Below, piece by piece: positions 1 through 9,451 of a stretch of DNA of 64,000 nucleotides. Numbering within the stretch: position 1 is the stretch's first letter; every line of letters starts with the position of its first letter. Origin of the DNA: Clostridiales bacterium VE202-21 (lineage in GTDB: Bacteria > Bacillota > Clostridia > Lachnospirales > Lachnospiraceae); NCBI GenBank assembly GCA_000509105.1, contig BAIF02000026.1, positions 1-64,000 of the forward strand. The letters run 5' to 3'. Below the pieces are notes generated by a model. That model was given only the letters and a program-made list of their open reading frames with translations. It had not been told where the DNA came from and did not search any database. The translations under genes and the position numbers were made by a program.

Positions 1-299
1 CTTGATAGCGAAAATATAAGAAGATAGACCTAGATATGTGAGGTTTACCACAAAAGCAAAATGCCCGTAGAGCCTATAAAATAAGGCTTTGCGGACATTT
101 AAGGAGATATAAAAAGATAGTCAAAAAGACATATATAATTTTCTATAAATTGATATAAAGACCTGTGAGCAATGTGTTTTTCCTAATGTTCACAGATTTT
201 CTATTGTATTTTTAGGATATTGGAATTTGTATATTATAAAGATATATTGGATACTTTTACACTTTCGTAGTGTACCCACAATAGGTGAGGGGCGGTGGG

Positions 300-1040
300 A
301 CAGCCGTTCAATGAAGGTTCTGTTCAGTTTTCTTCCAGAAATGTAATTAATATCATAATGCTCAGCCATTTCATGACACGTCTTATTAATTTTTGGTGCA
401 TATCAATCGCTATGGTCAATACCTGTACAGAAATTGTACGTGATTAGCATTCGCGCACAAATACTAAAGTATTGATACATGTAGACATACGCTGTTATTT
501 AGCTTTCCATATCCCTGGATAAGAATGTTTCTCCATATGCATGCAGACTGTAATCCAGGACACCAACGTATAATTAACAGGGAATGATTTCACCAGTTGA
601 TGGATCAATCACTTGTGAGGTGTCACCTCCCAGTCCACTTCAATTTGCTAGATAGGTTTTCTAGGGATATGCATAGTAGAATGGTTTCTTTCAAGATGCT
701 TATGGTAATAAAAACAGAACTGTGAAAACATGAGAGGCAACTTGTTGATTTGATCGCATTCTTTGCAGTATTCCTTCCAGAGCAGTTTCAAAGTAACTCC
801 ATTGCGCATCATTTATTTATTGATCTATACGTAATCAGAATGTCTGCATTCCACAGATGGGACATGTTTATCTGGGTACAAAAGTTTTCTGGATCTTCCT
901 ATGTGGTTTCAGCCTTTAAAGGCCATGTGATGTCCAGTTCTGTGGCCTGATTTAAAACATTCCGATACTTTATCCAGGAGCATTCACAACTGCTGGCAAT
1001 GCCAGTTTGATTAATCCTAAGACGAAGGTCTTCAGGATAA
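300..1040 (-). pseudogene. IS21-family transposase istA remnant (copy 1)
   Basis: Decayed IstA transposase gene on the minus strand, readable only by joining several frames. In order it shows an N-terminal HTH-like stretch (IASSCECS, about 960-1005) and a stretch ending in DITWPLKAE (about 915-945). Next come a segment containing GVTLKLLWKEYC (about 760-795), LPLMFSQFCFYYHKH (about 710-745) and the first catalytic block IEVDW (about 640). One base later in phase follows GDTSQVIDPSTGEIIP. Further pieces (RMLI, then HEMAEHYD near 350-375) match the later part of IstA. At least three frameshifts and stops are visible, so it cannot encode an active transposase. IS21 elements normally carry istA followed by istB; no istB follows this copy cleanly. 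Confidence 0.75.
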
Positions 1041-1403
1041 TTGGGCATAATGGGTGGGCTCTTTATAATAGACTTACATCAAAAAAACGATGAATAATTT
1101 TATTATAAGAAGTTGAAACGTTACCGGAATGAGTGGAACCTCAGCCCGGAACGATTGGAACCAAAGTCCGGTCTCAGTAGAAAATCCACCTGGCTTTACG
1201 TAAACGCATATGAATACCAATGCGATAATTCCGACTGTGATATTACTACTATTGTTGAAACATGAATGTTCTGACGACAGAACTCCTTCTGCACAGTTTT
1301 TTACACCCAGTCTCGCGGAGGACGAAACTCACTCTCACGGAGACTGACCCATTCAGCGAATAACAGATATTACTGATGTTATAAATCACAACCAAATATT
1401 TCT
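1041..1403. other. Non-coding IS-derived spacer
   Basis: No gene is supported here. The stretch lies between two IS21-type remnants. On the minus strand it has an AT-rich segment and a segment rich in GGTTCCA/GGAACC-type words, resembling the untranslated end of an insertion sequence. I could not identify defined terminal inverted repeats. Confidence 0.4.
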
Positions 1404-1580
1404 TTACCACCCCCAGAATTCAAGGAATAAAATCTCACGTTTCCTTTGAATGCTTTCAAGCTGGTCGGTATGTTTTCGGTGCTCGTGATAATCCTGCCGA
1501 AGTTTGCTAAAAGCCTCTTCGGCTTCACTGTTGTTTTCCTGTACAACCATTAATTCGATTTCCAACTCGCGGTACGTCAT
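1404..1580 (-). CDS. Small charged protein downstream of istB (58 aa)
   Basis: A 58-residue ORF beginning MTYRELEIELMVVQ and rich in Glu, Lys and Arg; it is probably one helix with coiled-coil character. Its ATG overlaps the stop of the upstream istB fragment as ATGA, which suggests translational coupling inside the insertion sequence. I do not recognise a characterised family. Its intact frame is notable beside broken istA and istB. It could be an accessory passenger of the IS21-like element or simply a frame not yet mutated. Confidence 0.45.
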   Translation of the reverse strand: MTYRELEIELMVVQENNSEAEEAFSKLRQDYHEHRKHTDQLESIQRKREILFLEFWGW

Positions 1581-2035
1581 GATTCGAGGCCTTCCTTTTG
1601 AGAAGCTTTTAATCCGTGACGTTCACGCATTGAAATTTTCCCCTGTATCAGAACATCGTAAGAATTGTGAATAATCCAATCCATGATAGCCTCCGAAATA
1701 GGGCTGTCAACATTAGGATCAGGAGTGATGCGTTCATACCATTCATCTGGATCATACTGTGTACAGAAAATCATGGAACCCTTTTCACAGCTGGATTCTG
1801 CAATCGTAAGGAGATCATAGGATTCCTGTGGCACTTGGCACCGAAAAGTGTAATGCTTTGATATATCGAGCCAGTTTATTCACCTGACTACGATTCCATT
1901 CTGCATCAACCAGCAGGCCCAGAAGTTCTTCAAAACCAAGGGTACTATAGGTAGAAGAGGCTTCCAACTGATGTTCAAGTTCTGCAACCATAGCAGTTAG
2001 CTTAATCGTCTTGAGGGAATCGATTGTGCCCTATG
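1577..2035 (-). pseudogene. IS21-family helper ATPase istB remnant (copy 2)
   Basis: Broken istB, the AAA+ transposition helper of IS21 elements. The N-terminal segment reads MVAELEHQLEASSTYSTLGF and continues through EELLGLLVDAEWNRSQVNK (about 1840-2005) in one frame. A C-terminal segment (1577-1834) in another frame contains FCTQYDPDEWYERI and a stretch with SEAIMDWIIHNSYDVLI, typical of the IstB end. The central region with the Walker motifs is missing, so the protein would be inactive. It lies downstream of the istA remnant at 2195-3590 on the same strand, the normal istA-istB order. Confidence 0.75.
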
Positions 2036-2194
2036 TGATCATACCTGCTCACCTCCCCTCTGGAAACAAGCAGCATGTGTGATACCGTGACTCTTTGATA
2101 CCGGCGTTAGCTTTTTTACATCGTTCACTTTGTCCTGACTATACTTGTCTCAAAGTTTGGTAAGACTAGCGCAGAATTTGTATTCCTATTCGGG

Positions 2195-3590
2195 TTACCT
2201 TCCGGCGTTTAGGAAGTAGTGAACTGCTTGGGCTGTGTATTTGCCAACTGATTCCGACCCACGGATAAATTCATCTGCGTTGTACGTTAGATATTTGCGA
2301 TGCTTTATCGGCATGTGTTCCGGCTGAGTAATCGGATCCCGCAGCTGTTTAGCTGCTCTTGGATGAGAGGCCACTCTGTAGCCATAATAAAAGACCTCAA
2401 CAGTCACCTTTGTCAGCCGGATGTCCACCGCCTTTCCAATAAGATCAAAGCGAAGGGGATATTTGTTTTTTCCGTCATTTATGAGATAATCAAGAAGAAC
2501 CTTTTCAGTGGGCCAGACTGCCGGTTCATACGGGGGCAAAGGGAGCGGCTTCATAAATGCCTTTTCTTCATCGGTAAAAGCGCTGTGGCGGCATCCCTCC
2601 CGTTTTTTAAAGGGATAATGATTAAGCTCTAAGAGCTTCTCGGCCACAGCAAGCTTGACTTCTTCAAGAGAAAAGAATTTACGATTTCGCAGAGTTGCAA
2701 TGATCCATGTGGTTGCAAATTTAACTATTCCTTCTGCAAGGTTTTTATCCTTAGGATGCAGGATTCTTGCCGGAACTATTGCAGTCTCATAGTATTGAGC
2801 CATTTCCTGATAGCTGTTGTTAAGAATGGTATCATACCTTGTGTTCTTTACTATACCGGTTTTAAGATTATTGGGTAGTCATAAACATATCACGCCGCTA
2901 AAATATCGATAAGCATGTACATGGCACATTAGCTAGTTCGTCGGTCTCATATCGTTGCAGGCCTCTGCATAAGCATAGTAGCTACAGGGTAAAACGGCAG
3001 CAAATAAATTCGTATCAATTAGTTCACCGGTGCCAGGGTTCTGATATTGAAGCGTGGTTCCAGCCCTATCGACCTGCATTGTCTCCCCAGGCTTGTGCTT
3101 GATACGCATAGTCACTTTGGTAACATGTGCCCAAGGCGATACTTATCACATTACTGCGAATACATGTAGGACATCACTCCCTCTGCATTGCATGTGCTGC
3201 AGTATTCTGTTCATAGCAGTGTGAGACTTACACCGGAACGTGCCTGTTCCTTGTGAATGTAATTATAATCCGACTCCTTTCCTTTGGATGCCATTTCCAC
3301 TCTTTTTGGAAATAGCAGTGTTAGAATCTCCTCATTAGTCAAATAGTCATCAAGTAGCTGCTAAGCCCCCTGGCTATTGACTCATGAAGAACTTCACGTA
3401 TTATATTACTTGAACTGTGGACACTTGCAGCGATTTGATGCTGCGAATATCCGAGGCTGTCAAGCCTGAGAATCTCTTGATAATTTACCATAATTACCGA
3501 CCTCCCATAATGATAGTCACACATTGCCAATTTCATTATAGAATAAATAATATCTGGAGTGGAATGGTGATCGTTTTTATCAATGGGCAA
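2195..3590 (-). pseudogene. IS21-family transposase istA remnant (copy 2)
   Basis: IstA transposase in three pieces on the minus strand. The N-terminal HTH piece (to about 3590) contains YQEILRLDSLGYSQHQIAAS. The DDE-core piece (2933-3115) contains MQVDRAGTTLQYQNPGTGEL, where the normal VDWAG is VDRAG. The long C-terminal piece (2195-2803, 202 residues) contains AQYYETAIVPARILHPKDKN and VEVFYYGYRVASHPR. Frameshifts and stops separate the pieces, and the canonical Trp beside the catalytic Asp has become Arg, so it is dead. The 202-residue piece is still open but is only the transposase C-terminus. Confidence 0.8.
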
Positions 3591-3886
3591 AACGTATTGG
3601 CGAAAGTACCTTCAAAGTTGTTGACAGCATCCTTACCTCCAAAACTGTGGAGCAACAAACTTATCGAGGCTGTATGGGACTTTTGAAACTGGCAGACAAG
3701 TATTCGGTGGAACACTTAGAAGTTGCATGTACAAAGGCTCTCAATTATACATCAACTCCAAGCTACAAGAGTATCAAAAACATCCTCGTAACAGGAAAAG
3801 ATAAGTTTGATGCACAAGGAAAAGAGAACAAAACAATAGCAAACAAGTACGGTATCACAAGAGGTGCCGGCTATTACAGGAGGTAA
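3557..3886 (+). pseudogene. IS21-family istA C-terminal fragment (copy 3)
   Basis: C-terminal IstA fragment on the plus strand, opposite in orientation to copies 1 and 2. It reads from about 3557 (NGDRFYQWAKRIGESTFK) through VEQQTYRGCMGLLKLADKYS to the lysine-rich end before 3886. It abuts the N-terminus of the minus-strand istA copy, so the junction at about 3500-3590 marks where two elements meet. No catalytic part remains. Confidence 0.7.
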
Positions 3887-3893
3887 CCGCTTA

Positions 3894-4365
3894 TGACAAA
3901 CCAAAGTACCATGAATAAACTTATCGAAATGCGTCTCTCTGCTATGGCAGATGTACTTCGTAACCAACTCTCAGACCCACGAAGGAAGTTCCGTTCGAAG
4001 ATCATATCGGAATGCTGGTTGATATCGAATACAGCAGTCGTAAAAGCAATCGTCTTCATCGACTGATTAAGAAGGCTGAATTCTACCAGCCTGATGCAAA
4101 TTTCATGGATATCGACTATACATCAGAGCACAAGTTAAACAGGTCTTTACTCAACAGACTTGCAACCAGTGAATATATCACTGAACACCGTAACTTACTT
4201 AATACTGGTGCAACAGGCAGTGGAAAAAGTTATCTGGCAAGTGCTCTCGGCATGGAAGCCTGCAAGCAGTACTATAACACCAAATATGTGCGACTTCCTG
4301 ACCTTTTGATAGATCTTGGTCCTTTCTCTCGCCACGCTCTATACAAGAGGGTACTACAATCATAG
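3894..4365 (+). pseudogene. IS21-family istB remnant (copy 3)
   Basis: N-terminal half of IstB, following the istA fragment after an 8-bp gap. It starts MTNQSTMNKLIEMRLSAMAD. A frameshift near 3980 moves the reading to the frame containing HIGMLVDIEYSSRKSNRLHR. The Walker A loop GATGSGKSYLAS is present near 4205-4240. Homology ends after RLPDLLIDL near 4315, followed by unrelated residues and a stop, so the ATPase core is truncated. One frameshift and a missing C-terminus make it inactive. Confidence 0.75.
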
Positions 4366-4514
4366 AAAACTAATTATAAATGTTATAAAGGTTACGTGAT
4401 GATCTGACGCAGATCCGACCAAGATGTCACGCTGCCTGACTAGAAATCTTAAGTACGCTTCCAGTATTACTGTGTGTTCTTGTATCATTCTTGTGTTCGT
4501 TTCTAAAATAACGC

Positions 4515-5627
4515 CTATTTTTTACATCTTAAAATAATCTTGCAAATTCGATCAACATCCTCCAACGCAAGATCAGGATATAATGGTAAAGTCAGTACTC
4601 TTTTACTAATATGTAAAGCTATTGGAGTTTTAGCAGCATCATACTGTCTATGGAAGCAATCAAATGTATTAGTTAACGGGTAAAAGTACTTCCTTGCTCC
4701 AATATTATTATCTGATAGCATTTTATATATTTCATTCCGAGTAGAACCATATACTTTTTCATCAATCACTATAGGAAAATATGCATAATTGGGTTGTACA
4801 TTTTTTTGTTTTAGATTAGTTTGAATGCCATCAACAGTTTTCAAATAACTCATATATCTTTCTACTATTAATTTACGTTTTGCAATCTCATCATCTACAT
4901 GTTTTAAATTACAAAGCCCCATAGCAGCACAGAACTCGTTCATTTTTGCATTGGCTCCTACACCGTCAATAGTTTCCGGTCCCCGAATGCCAAAATTCTT
5001 TAAACCATATAGATTAAGTCCAAAGTCTTTATTTCTAAAACAAGCAGCTCCGCCCTCAATAGTATTAAATACTTTTGTAGCATGGAAACTGAAACAAGAT
5101 ACATCTCCAAAAGAGCCGATACCTTGCCCCTTATAATGAACACCAAAAGTATGAGCGGCATCATATATGACTTTCAGTCCGTACTTATCTGCAATGCGCT
5201 GTATTTCTTCAATATCGCAGATATTTCCATAAACATGAACAGGCATAATCGCACATGTTCTATCTGTAATTAATTCCTCAATCTTTGAGACATCCATCGT
5301 AAAATCAACTGGATTAATATCACAGAATACCGGCACTAACCCATTACGCACAATCGCATGTGTTGTAGAAGCAAATGTAAATGGACTGGTAATAACTTCT
5401 CCTTGCAAGTTCATTGCCTGTAAATATAACTCCAATGCCATATGGCCATTTGTAAAAAGATCAATATGATCAACTCCTAAATAATCTTTTAGCTCCGTTT
5501 GCAAACGCTTATGCTTAATTCCCATATTAGTAAGCCAATGTGTATCCCATATATCTTTTATCTCCTCAATATACTCCTCTATTTCTGGCATGGATGATCT
5601 GGTTACTAAAATATTATTATTCATCAT
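4515..5627 (-). CDS. DegT/DnrJ/EryC1/StrS-family sugar aminotransferase
   Basis: PLP-dependent nucleotide-sugar aminotransferase of 370 residues, the full family length. These enzymes convert a keto-sugar nucleotide (often dTDP-4-keto-6-deoxy-hexose) to an amino sugar for surface polysaccharide. The PLP lysine is in SFHATKVFNTIEGGAA, preceded by the acidic VIYDAAHTFG that contacts the cofactor ring. The start is chosen after GAGGAG about 8 bases upstream of an ATGATG pair. It lies 19 bp after the ATP-grasp/GNAT gene and near rhamnose genes, so a dTDP-sugar substrate is likely; VioA/QdtB-like function is an inference. Confidence 0.85.
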   Translation of the reverse strand: MMNNNILVTRSSMPEIEEYIEEIKDIWDTHWLTNMGIKHKRLQTELKDYLGVDHIDLFTNGHMALELYLQAMNLQGEVITSPFTFASTTHAIVRNGLVPVFCDINPVDFTMDVSKIEELITDRTCAIMPVHVYGNICDIEEIQRIADKYGLKVIYDAAHTFGVHYKGQGIGSFGDVSCFSFHATKVFNTIEGGAACFRNKDFGLNLYGLKNFGIRGPETIDGVGANAKMNEFCAAMGLCNLKHVDDEIAKRKLIVERYMSYLKTVDGIQTNLKQKNVQPNYAYFPIVIDEKVYGSTRNEIYKMLSDNNIGARKYFYPLTNTFDCFHRQYDAAKTPIALHISKRVLTLPLYPDLALEDVDRICKIILRCKK

Positions 5628-5646
5628 CGCTATTCTCCTCGTCTAA

Positions 5647-6963
5647 CTACAGTACTTTTTCCATAAGATAAGAATCAGGAGTTACTTCCTCAGTCACACA
5701 ATAACCAAAATTTCCATAAAAACCGATTGCTGTAATATTGGATTTTCTTACCTCCAACTTGAATTTCAGCATACCATTTTTAATAGCATTGTCTTCTGCA
5801 ATTTTCAACATTTTTTCTGCTAAATGCTGGCCCCTGTATTTGGGTGAGATTGCAAGTAGAGTTAAGTAAGCCGTCTTTGTTTACTTATCGTTCATATACG
5901 CTGCTAATATGCCAATGATTCTATTCTGAGTGTCTTGTATTCTCCAGACCTCTCCGTAATAACATAGCTTTTTCGAATAAGATTGTAGATCTATTTTCCT
6001 TTCAGTCAACGACGGAGTTAAGAGTGTTTGCATTTCTATCACAGTACGATATATTTGTTCTTCTGTTCTGATTTTGTTAATAGAAACCTCTGGTTTAATA
6101 TGTAGCCTTACTAGATTAATATCCTTTTGTCCCATAATATTAATTCTTTCTGTTAACAACTTTTTATCGAACGAAATATTCTGTAACCAGTTCACAATTG
6201 CAAGTGGTAGATTTACTCCCGTCATGTGACTAAATGGATATCCCCCGACAAATCTTGCATTCATTTCCAACACATAAGGTTTATCATCAACTATAAAGAC
6301 ATCGACATCAAGGTTAGCTACATGATGTAAACAGCTGCTAAGCTTTTTTCCAAGCGCTTTTAGGCGATTATCTGCAATAGTAACTGCGCAATCAGTTTCA
6401 CCTGATCTCATTGCATATTTTACTTTTGCAATGGTTGTTTGATAATTACCATAAAGATCATTAATAATGTCCAATCCGTACTCCTGGCCGTTTATTTTTT
6501 CTTGTATCAATACACTGGTATCAATATCTTCCTGAGACTCATATTTTAAATATGTCTTTAAAATATTTCTTTTCGTTTTCTCATAGAAAACTTTCAATTC
6601 TTCTTCATTTTCTGCTTCAAACACTGCAATAGATCCCATCCCCCATCTAGGTTTTACTATAAGTGGATATGAGATTTGTTCATTTTTAACATTAACTAAT
6701 GCCTTTTCCAATGAAATGAAAGTTTTGGGCACATAGAATCCATTTTTTAATAAAAATTGATACGTTAACCATTTATCATTACAGATATTAATTACTTTTT
6801 TATCAGATATCACAACAGTTGTGCCAATCTCTTCAAATTTTTCCTTATTTTGAGTTAAAACAGGTAAGTCTACGTCAAAAAGGGAAATAATTGTTATTAT
6901 TAGTACATTCCAAATCCCGTCAATTGACCTCCAATTTATACTTAGACAATTATCCAAGAGCAT
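5647..6963 (-). pseudogene. ATP-grasp / GNAT fusion gene, interrupted by in-frame TAA
   Basis: The first part (5884-6963) is an ATP-grasp carboxylate-amine ligase of the CarB/PylC-like type. It shows the ICNDKWLTYQFLLKNGFYVP hinge, YPLIVKPRWGMGS for ATP binding and YVLEMNARFVGGYPFSH for metal binding. It then enters a GNAT acetyltransferase fold (EVWRIQDTQNRIIGILAAY) and meets TAA at 5881-5883. The same frame continues for 77 codons as a normal GNAT C-terminus with the acetyl-CoA loop SPKYRGQHLAEKML and ends at 5647. The N-terminus also lacks the usual first 70-90 residues. A CAA-to-TAA change is the simplest explanation for the stop. It is likely a decayed amino-acid-ligase step of surface sugar decoration. 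Confidence 0.75.
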
Positions 6964-7301
6964 GTTCCGATAAATATGATATATGAAATTCGACTAACCA
7001 AAAGAGCAGGAGACTCCGTTAAATTCTTCCGCTTAGGAAATTAGATAAAAATAATAAAAGGGATTCAATACCAGATATCATATTAGCTGTCATAGCCGTT
7101 GATTATGGCAGCCAATAGAAGAGCAATAGGAAGAAAAGAGAATGAAAAGGAGAGCGCTATGATTACTGTAAACTAGATGTGTGGAAATCTTACGCTTTTT
7201 TCTTATATCCAAGTACTTAGAAAGAGAAAGCACAAGCGACCAAATACCCTGGAGAAAGGATTCTGAACAACATACTTTGTTTGAACACTAATATTGGGAA
7301 A
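6964..7301. other. Non-coding, apparently degenerate spacer
   Basis: AT-rich stretch without a supportable gene on either strand. The missing N-terminus of the minus-strand ATP-grasp gene would be expected here, but I could not find recognisable pieces of it. Confidence 0.4.
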
Positions 7302-7479
7302 ATGATAAAAGAGAAAGGTTTAGTTTAAACTTGAGGAAGGCATTTCCAATATTCGAATAGCGCTAGATATCATTACGCAAAGCATCCTAGCGGGCCATGA
7401 TTTAATTGTTGATTCTGCATTAAGATTGGAAATCTATATATTACATGAGATGAAAGCGAAAAATCCACCTCCATTATAA
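7302..7479 (+). pseudogene. Possible Spo0E-like small protein remnant
   Basis: A reading of about 57 residues appears if one T is removed near 7320-7325. It starts MIKEKGLVKLEEGISNIRIA and includes AGHDLIVDSALRLEIYIL. The size and the spacing I-x3-R-x2-L ... (S/D)-x2-L-x3-I resemble Spo0E-type aspartyl-phosphatases of spore formers. As written, the frame is broken after eight residues. This is pattern resemblance only; it could be an unrelated chance frame. Confidence 0.25.
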
Positions 7480-7712
7480 AAAATTTTATATACATGAGTT
7501 TCATAATAGTTTTAAAACTGTTTAAGATTACATATTTACTTCAGTGAATGTAAGAGGAAAGCAAGAAGACATATTCAGACTATAAAGAACCGAGTGTGTC
7601 AGGATGAAAATAACTATACCGTATCCATATATTTGCCAGCAGAACAATACCTACCTTGCCATTGAAAATCCCATATGAATAAAACTTAATAAATAAAAAA
7701 AGACAAGAAAAT
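7480..7712. other. Non-coding spacer
   Basis: Nothing recognisable was seen on either strand between the possible small remnant and the terminator of the rhamnose operon. Confidence 0.4.
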
Positions 7713-7730
7713 AGCCGCAACTTTGCGGCT
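7713..7730 (-). terminator. Terminator of the rhamnose operon
   Basis: Inverted repeat AGCCGCA-ACTT-TGCGGCT. On the minus strand it is followed by a T-rich run (TATTTTCTTG, then seven T). It lies 94 bp past rfbC. Confidence 0.65.
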
Positions 7731-7823
7731 GATTTTACTTTCTGTGATTATGTACTTACTGTCTATCAAATATCCAAACCAGCGAATAAGGATGTAAATA
7801 AAGATCTATAAGTTTCAGGGGCC

Positions 7824-8432
7824 CTAAAACTTAAAAGTCCCCCGAAACCCATCCCACATCTGATCTTTCTCACTCAATATAAGCCCAGTCCCGTCTTCCA
7901 GCCGATACCCGTCAGCGGAAGCGCTGCCCCTATACTCGCCGGCCACCTGCGGCCAACAGATGCCGATCTCCGGGTCATTCCATGCAAGCCCGCCTTCATC
8001 GCCGGGGTGATAGAAATCCGTACATTTATAACAGAACTCTGCAACATCAGAAAGTACCAAAAATCCGTGTGCAAAGCCTTCCGGTATATAAAACTGCTTT
8101 TTATTTTCTTCGGTCAGCTCAACACCAAACCATTTGCCATAAGTTTCGGATTCGCTCCGCAGGTCAACGGCAACATCAAATACATGCCCCTTAATGACCC
8201 TTACCAGTTTTCCCTGGGGATATTCCTTCTGGTAATGGAGCCCGCGCAGTACGCCTTTGCTTGAACTGGACTGGTTATCCTGCACAAAATTCATGGCCAG
8301 ACCTGCATCCTCCATATCCTTCTGGTTGTAAGTTTCCATAAAATATCCCCTGGAATCGCCGTGGACGGCAGGTTCGATGATACAGAGCCCATGGATGCCG
8401 CCAACATTCTTTTCTACTTTAATCTGTCCCAT
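7824..8432 (-). CDS. rfbC: dTDP-4-dehydrorhamnose 3,5-epimerase
   Basis: Cupin-fold epimerase of 202 residues, converting dTDP-4-keto-6-deoxy-D-glucose to the L-lyxo epimer, third step of dTDP-L-rhamnose synthesis. Seen: HGDSRGYFMETYN near the N-terminus, LRGLHYQ with the catalytic His, KLVRVIKGHVFDVAVDLR, and IPEGFAHGFLVLSD. I chose the ATG at 8432 (MGQIKVEKN) because AGGAGGTAAAG precedes it; an upstream in-frame ATG would add 16 unlikely residues. It is the last gene of the rfbA-B-D-C operon, 102 bp after rfbD. Confidence 0.93.
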   Translation of the reverse strand: MGQIKVEKNVGGIHGLCIIEPAVHGDSRGYFMETYNQKDMEDAGLAMNFVQDNQSSSSKGVLRGLHYQKEYPQGKLVRVIKGHVFDVAVDLRSESETYGKWFGVELTEENKKQFYIPEGFAHGFLVLSDVAEFCYKCTDFYHPGDEGGLAWNDPEIGICWPQVAGEYRGSASADGYRLEDGTGLILSEKDQMWDGFRGTFKF

Positions 8433-8534
8433 CTTTACCTCCTGATATTGTTTCAATCCTTGTTGAAAGGCCAAAAACATTCTTTCGGCCCTTGTATAAC
8501 TAAGTTTATCTGCTCAGATCTCAGAACGTCTTTT

Positions 8535-9422
8535 CTAAAATTCAATTTCCTGTAAATATCTCCGCACGGCATCCTGCCATGTGGGGAGAAGTGTGAATCC
8601 ATTTTCTGTCAGCTTGCTTTTGTCCAGCCGGCTGTTGAACGGGCGTTCAGCCTTTGATATGCCGTATTCCTCCGTAGTAACCGGAATGACGTTCAGCCGC
8701 TCGGGAGAGTATTCCGGCCGCCCCATCTCAAAAGCCTGGCGGAAGATTTCCTTGGTGAACTCATACCAGCTGATGTATCCACCTTCGTTTGTTGCATGAT
8801 AGTAGCCGTATTTTTCTGTTTCAATCATATCTACTAATAATACTGCAAGGTCATAAGTATAAGTTGGAGTTCCGATCTGGTCGCTGACAACCTTTATGGT
8901 ATCATGTGTCTTGCCCAGATTCAACATGGTTTTTATAAAATTTTTCCCGTTTTTTCCAAATACCCAGGCGATACGGACAATAAAATATTTGTCCAGTGTC
9001 CGGGAAACAGCCAGTTCTCCGGCCAGCTTTGTCTTACCGTATACGCTCAGTGGTTTATAATCTGTACAATCCGGCTGCCACGGTTCTGTGCCCTGGCCGT
9101 CAAATACATAGTCGGTGGAGAGATAGAGCATTTTGCAGTCCAGATCCCTGCAGACATCCGCTATGTTCTGTGTTCCGACTGCATTAACCAGACGTACTTT
9201 TTCTTTGTTGTCTTCCTCCTCAGCGGCATCTACCGCAGTCCAGGCAGCACAGTGTATCACCGCATCCGGATTGGTTTCTCTGATCACGCTGTTTACGGAA
9301 GCTGCATCGGTAATATCCATTTCCTCAATGTCAACACCTACAGCTTCATGGCCCCGTTTCCTCAGTTCATTGACACAGTCATACCCGAGCTGTCCTTTAA
9401 CACCTGTTACTAAAACCTTCAT
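8535..9422 (-). CDS. rfbD: dTDP-4-dehydrorhamnose reductase
   Basis: Short-chain dehydrogenase family reductase of 295 residues, final step of dTDP-L-rhamnose synthesis. The N-terminal Rossmann motif is VTGVKGQLGYD. STDYVFDGQG is present and the catalytic YxxxK is YGKTKLAGE. The start at 9422 (MKVLVTG) is preceded by GGAGTGACTAT; an in-frame ATG six codons upstream is less likely. Lies 29 bp after rfbB in the same direction. Confidence 0.93.
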   Translation of the reverse strand: MKVLVTGVKGQLGYDCVNELRKRGHEAVGVDIEEMDITDAASVNSVIRETNPDAVIHCAAWTAVDAAEEEDNKEKVRLVNAVGTQNIADVCRDLDCKMLYLSTDYVFDGQGTEPWQPDCTDYKPLSVYGKTKLAGELAVSRTLDKYFIVRIAWVFGKNGKNFIKTMLNLGKTHDTIKVVSDQIGTPTYTYDLAVLLVDMIETEKYGYYHATNEGGYISWYEFTKEIFRQAFEMGRPEYSPERLNVIPVTTEEYGISKAERPFNSRLDKSKLTENGFTLLPTWQDAVRRYLQEIEF

Positions 9423-9451
9423 ATAGTCACTCCATTTCATTAAAAAACGAA

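Noticed and set aside
750-950. 66-residue plus-strand frame
   Set aside because: The opposite strand carries clear istA pieces, so this is an antisense shadow.
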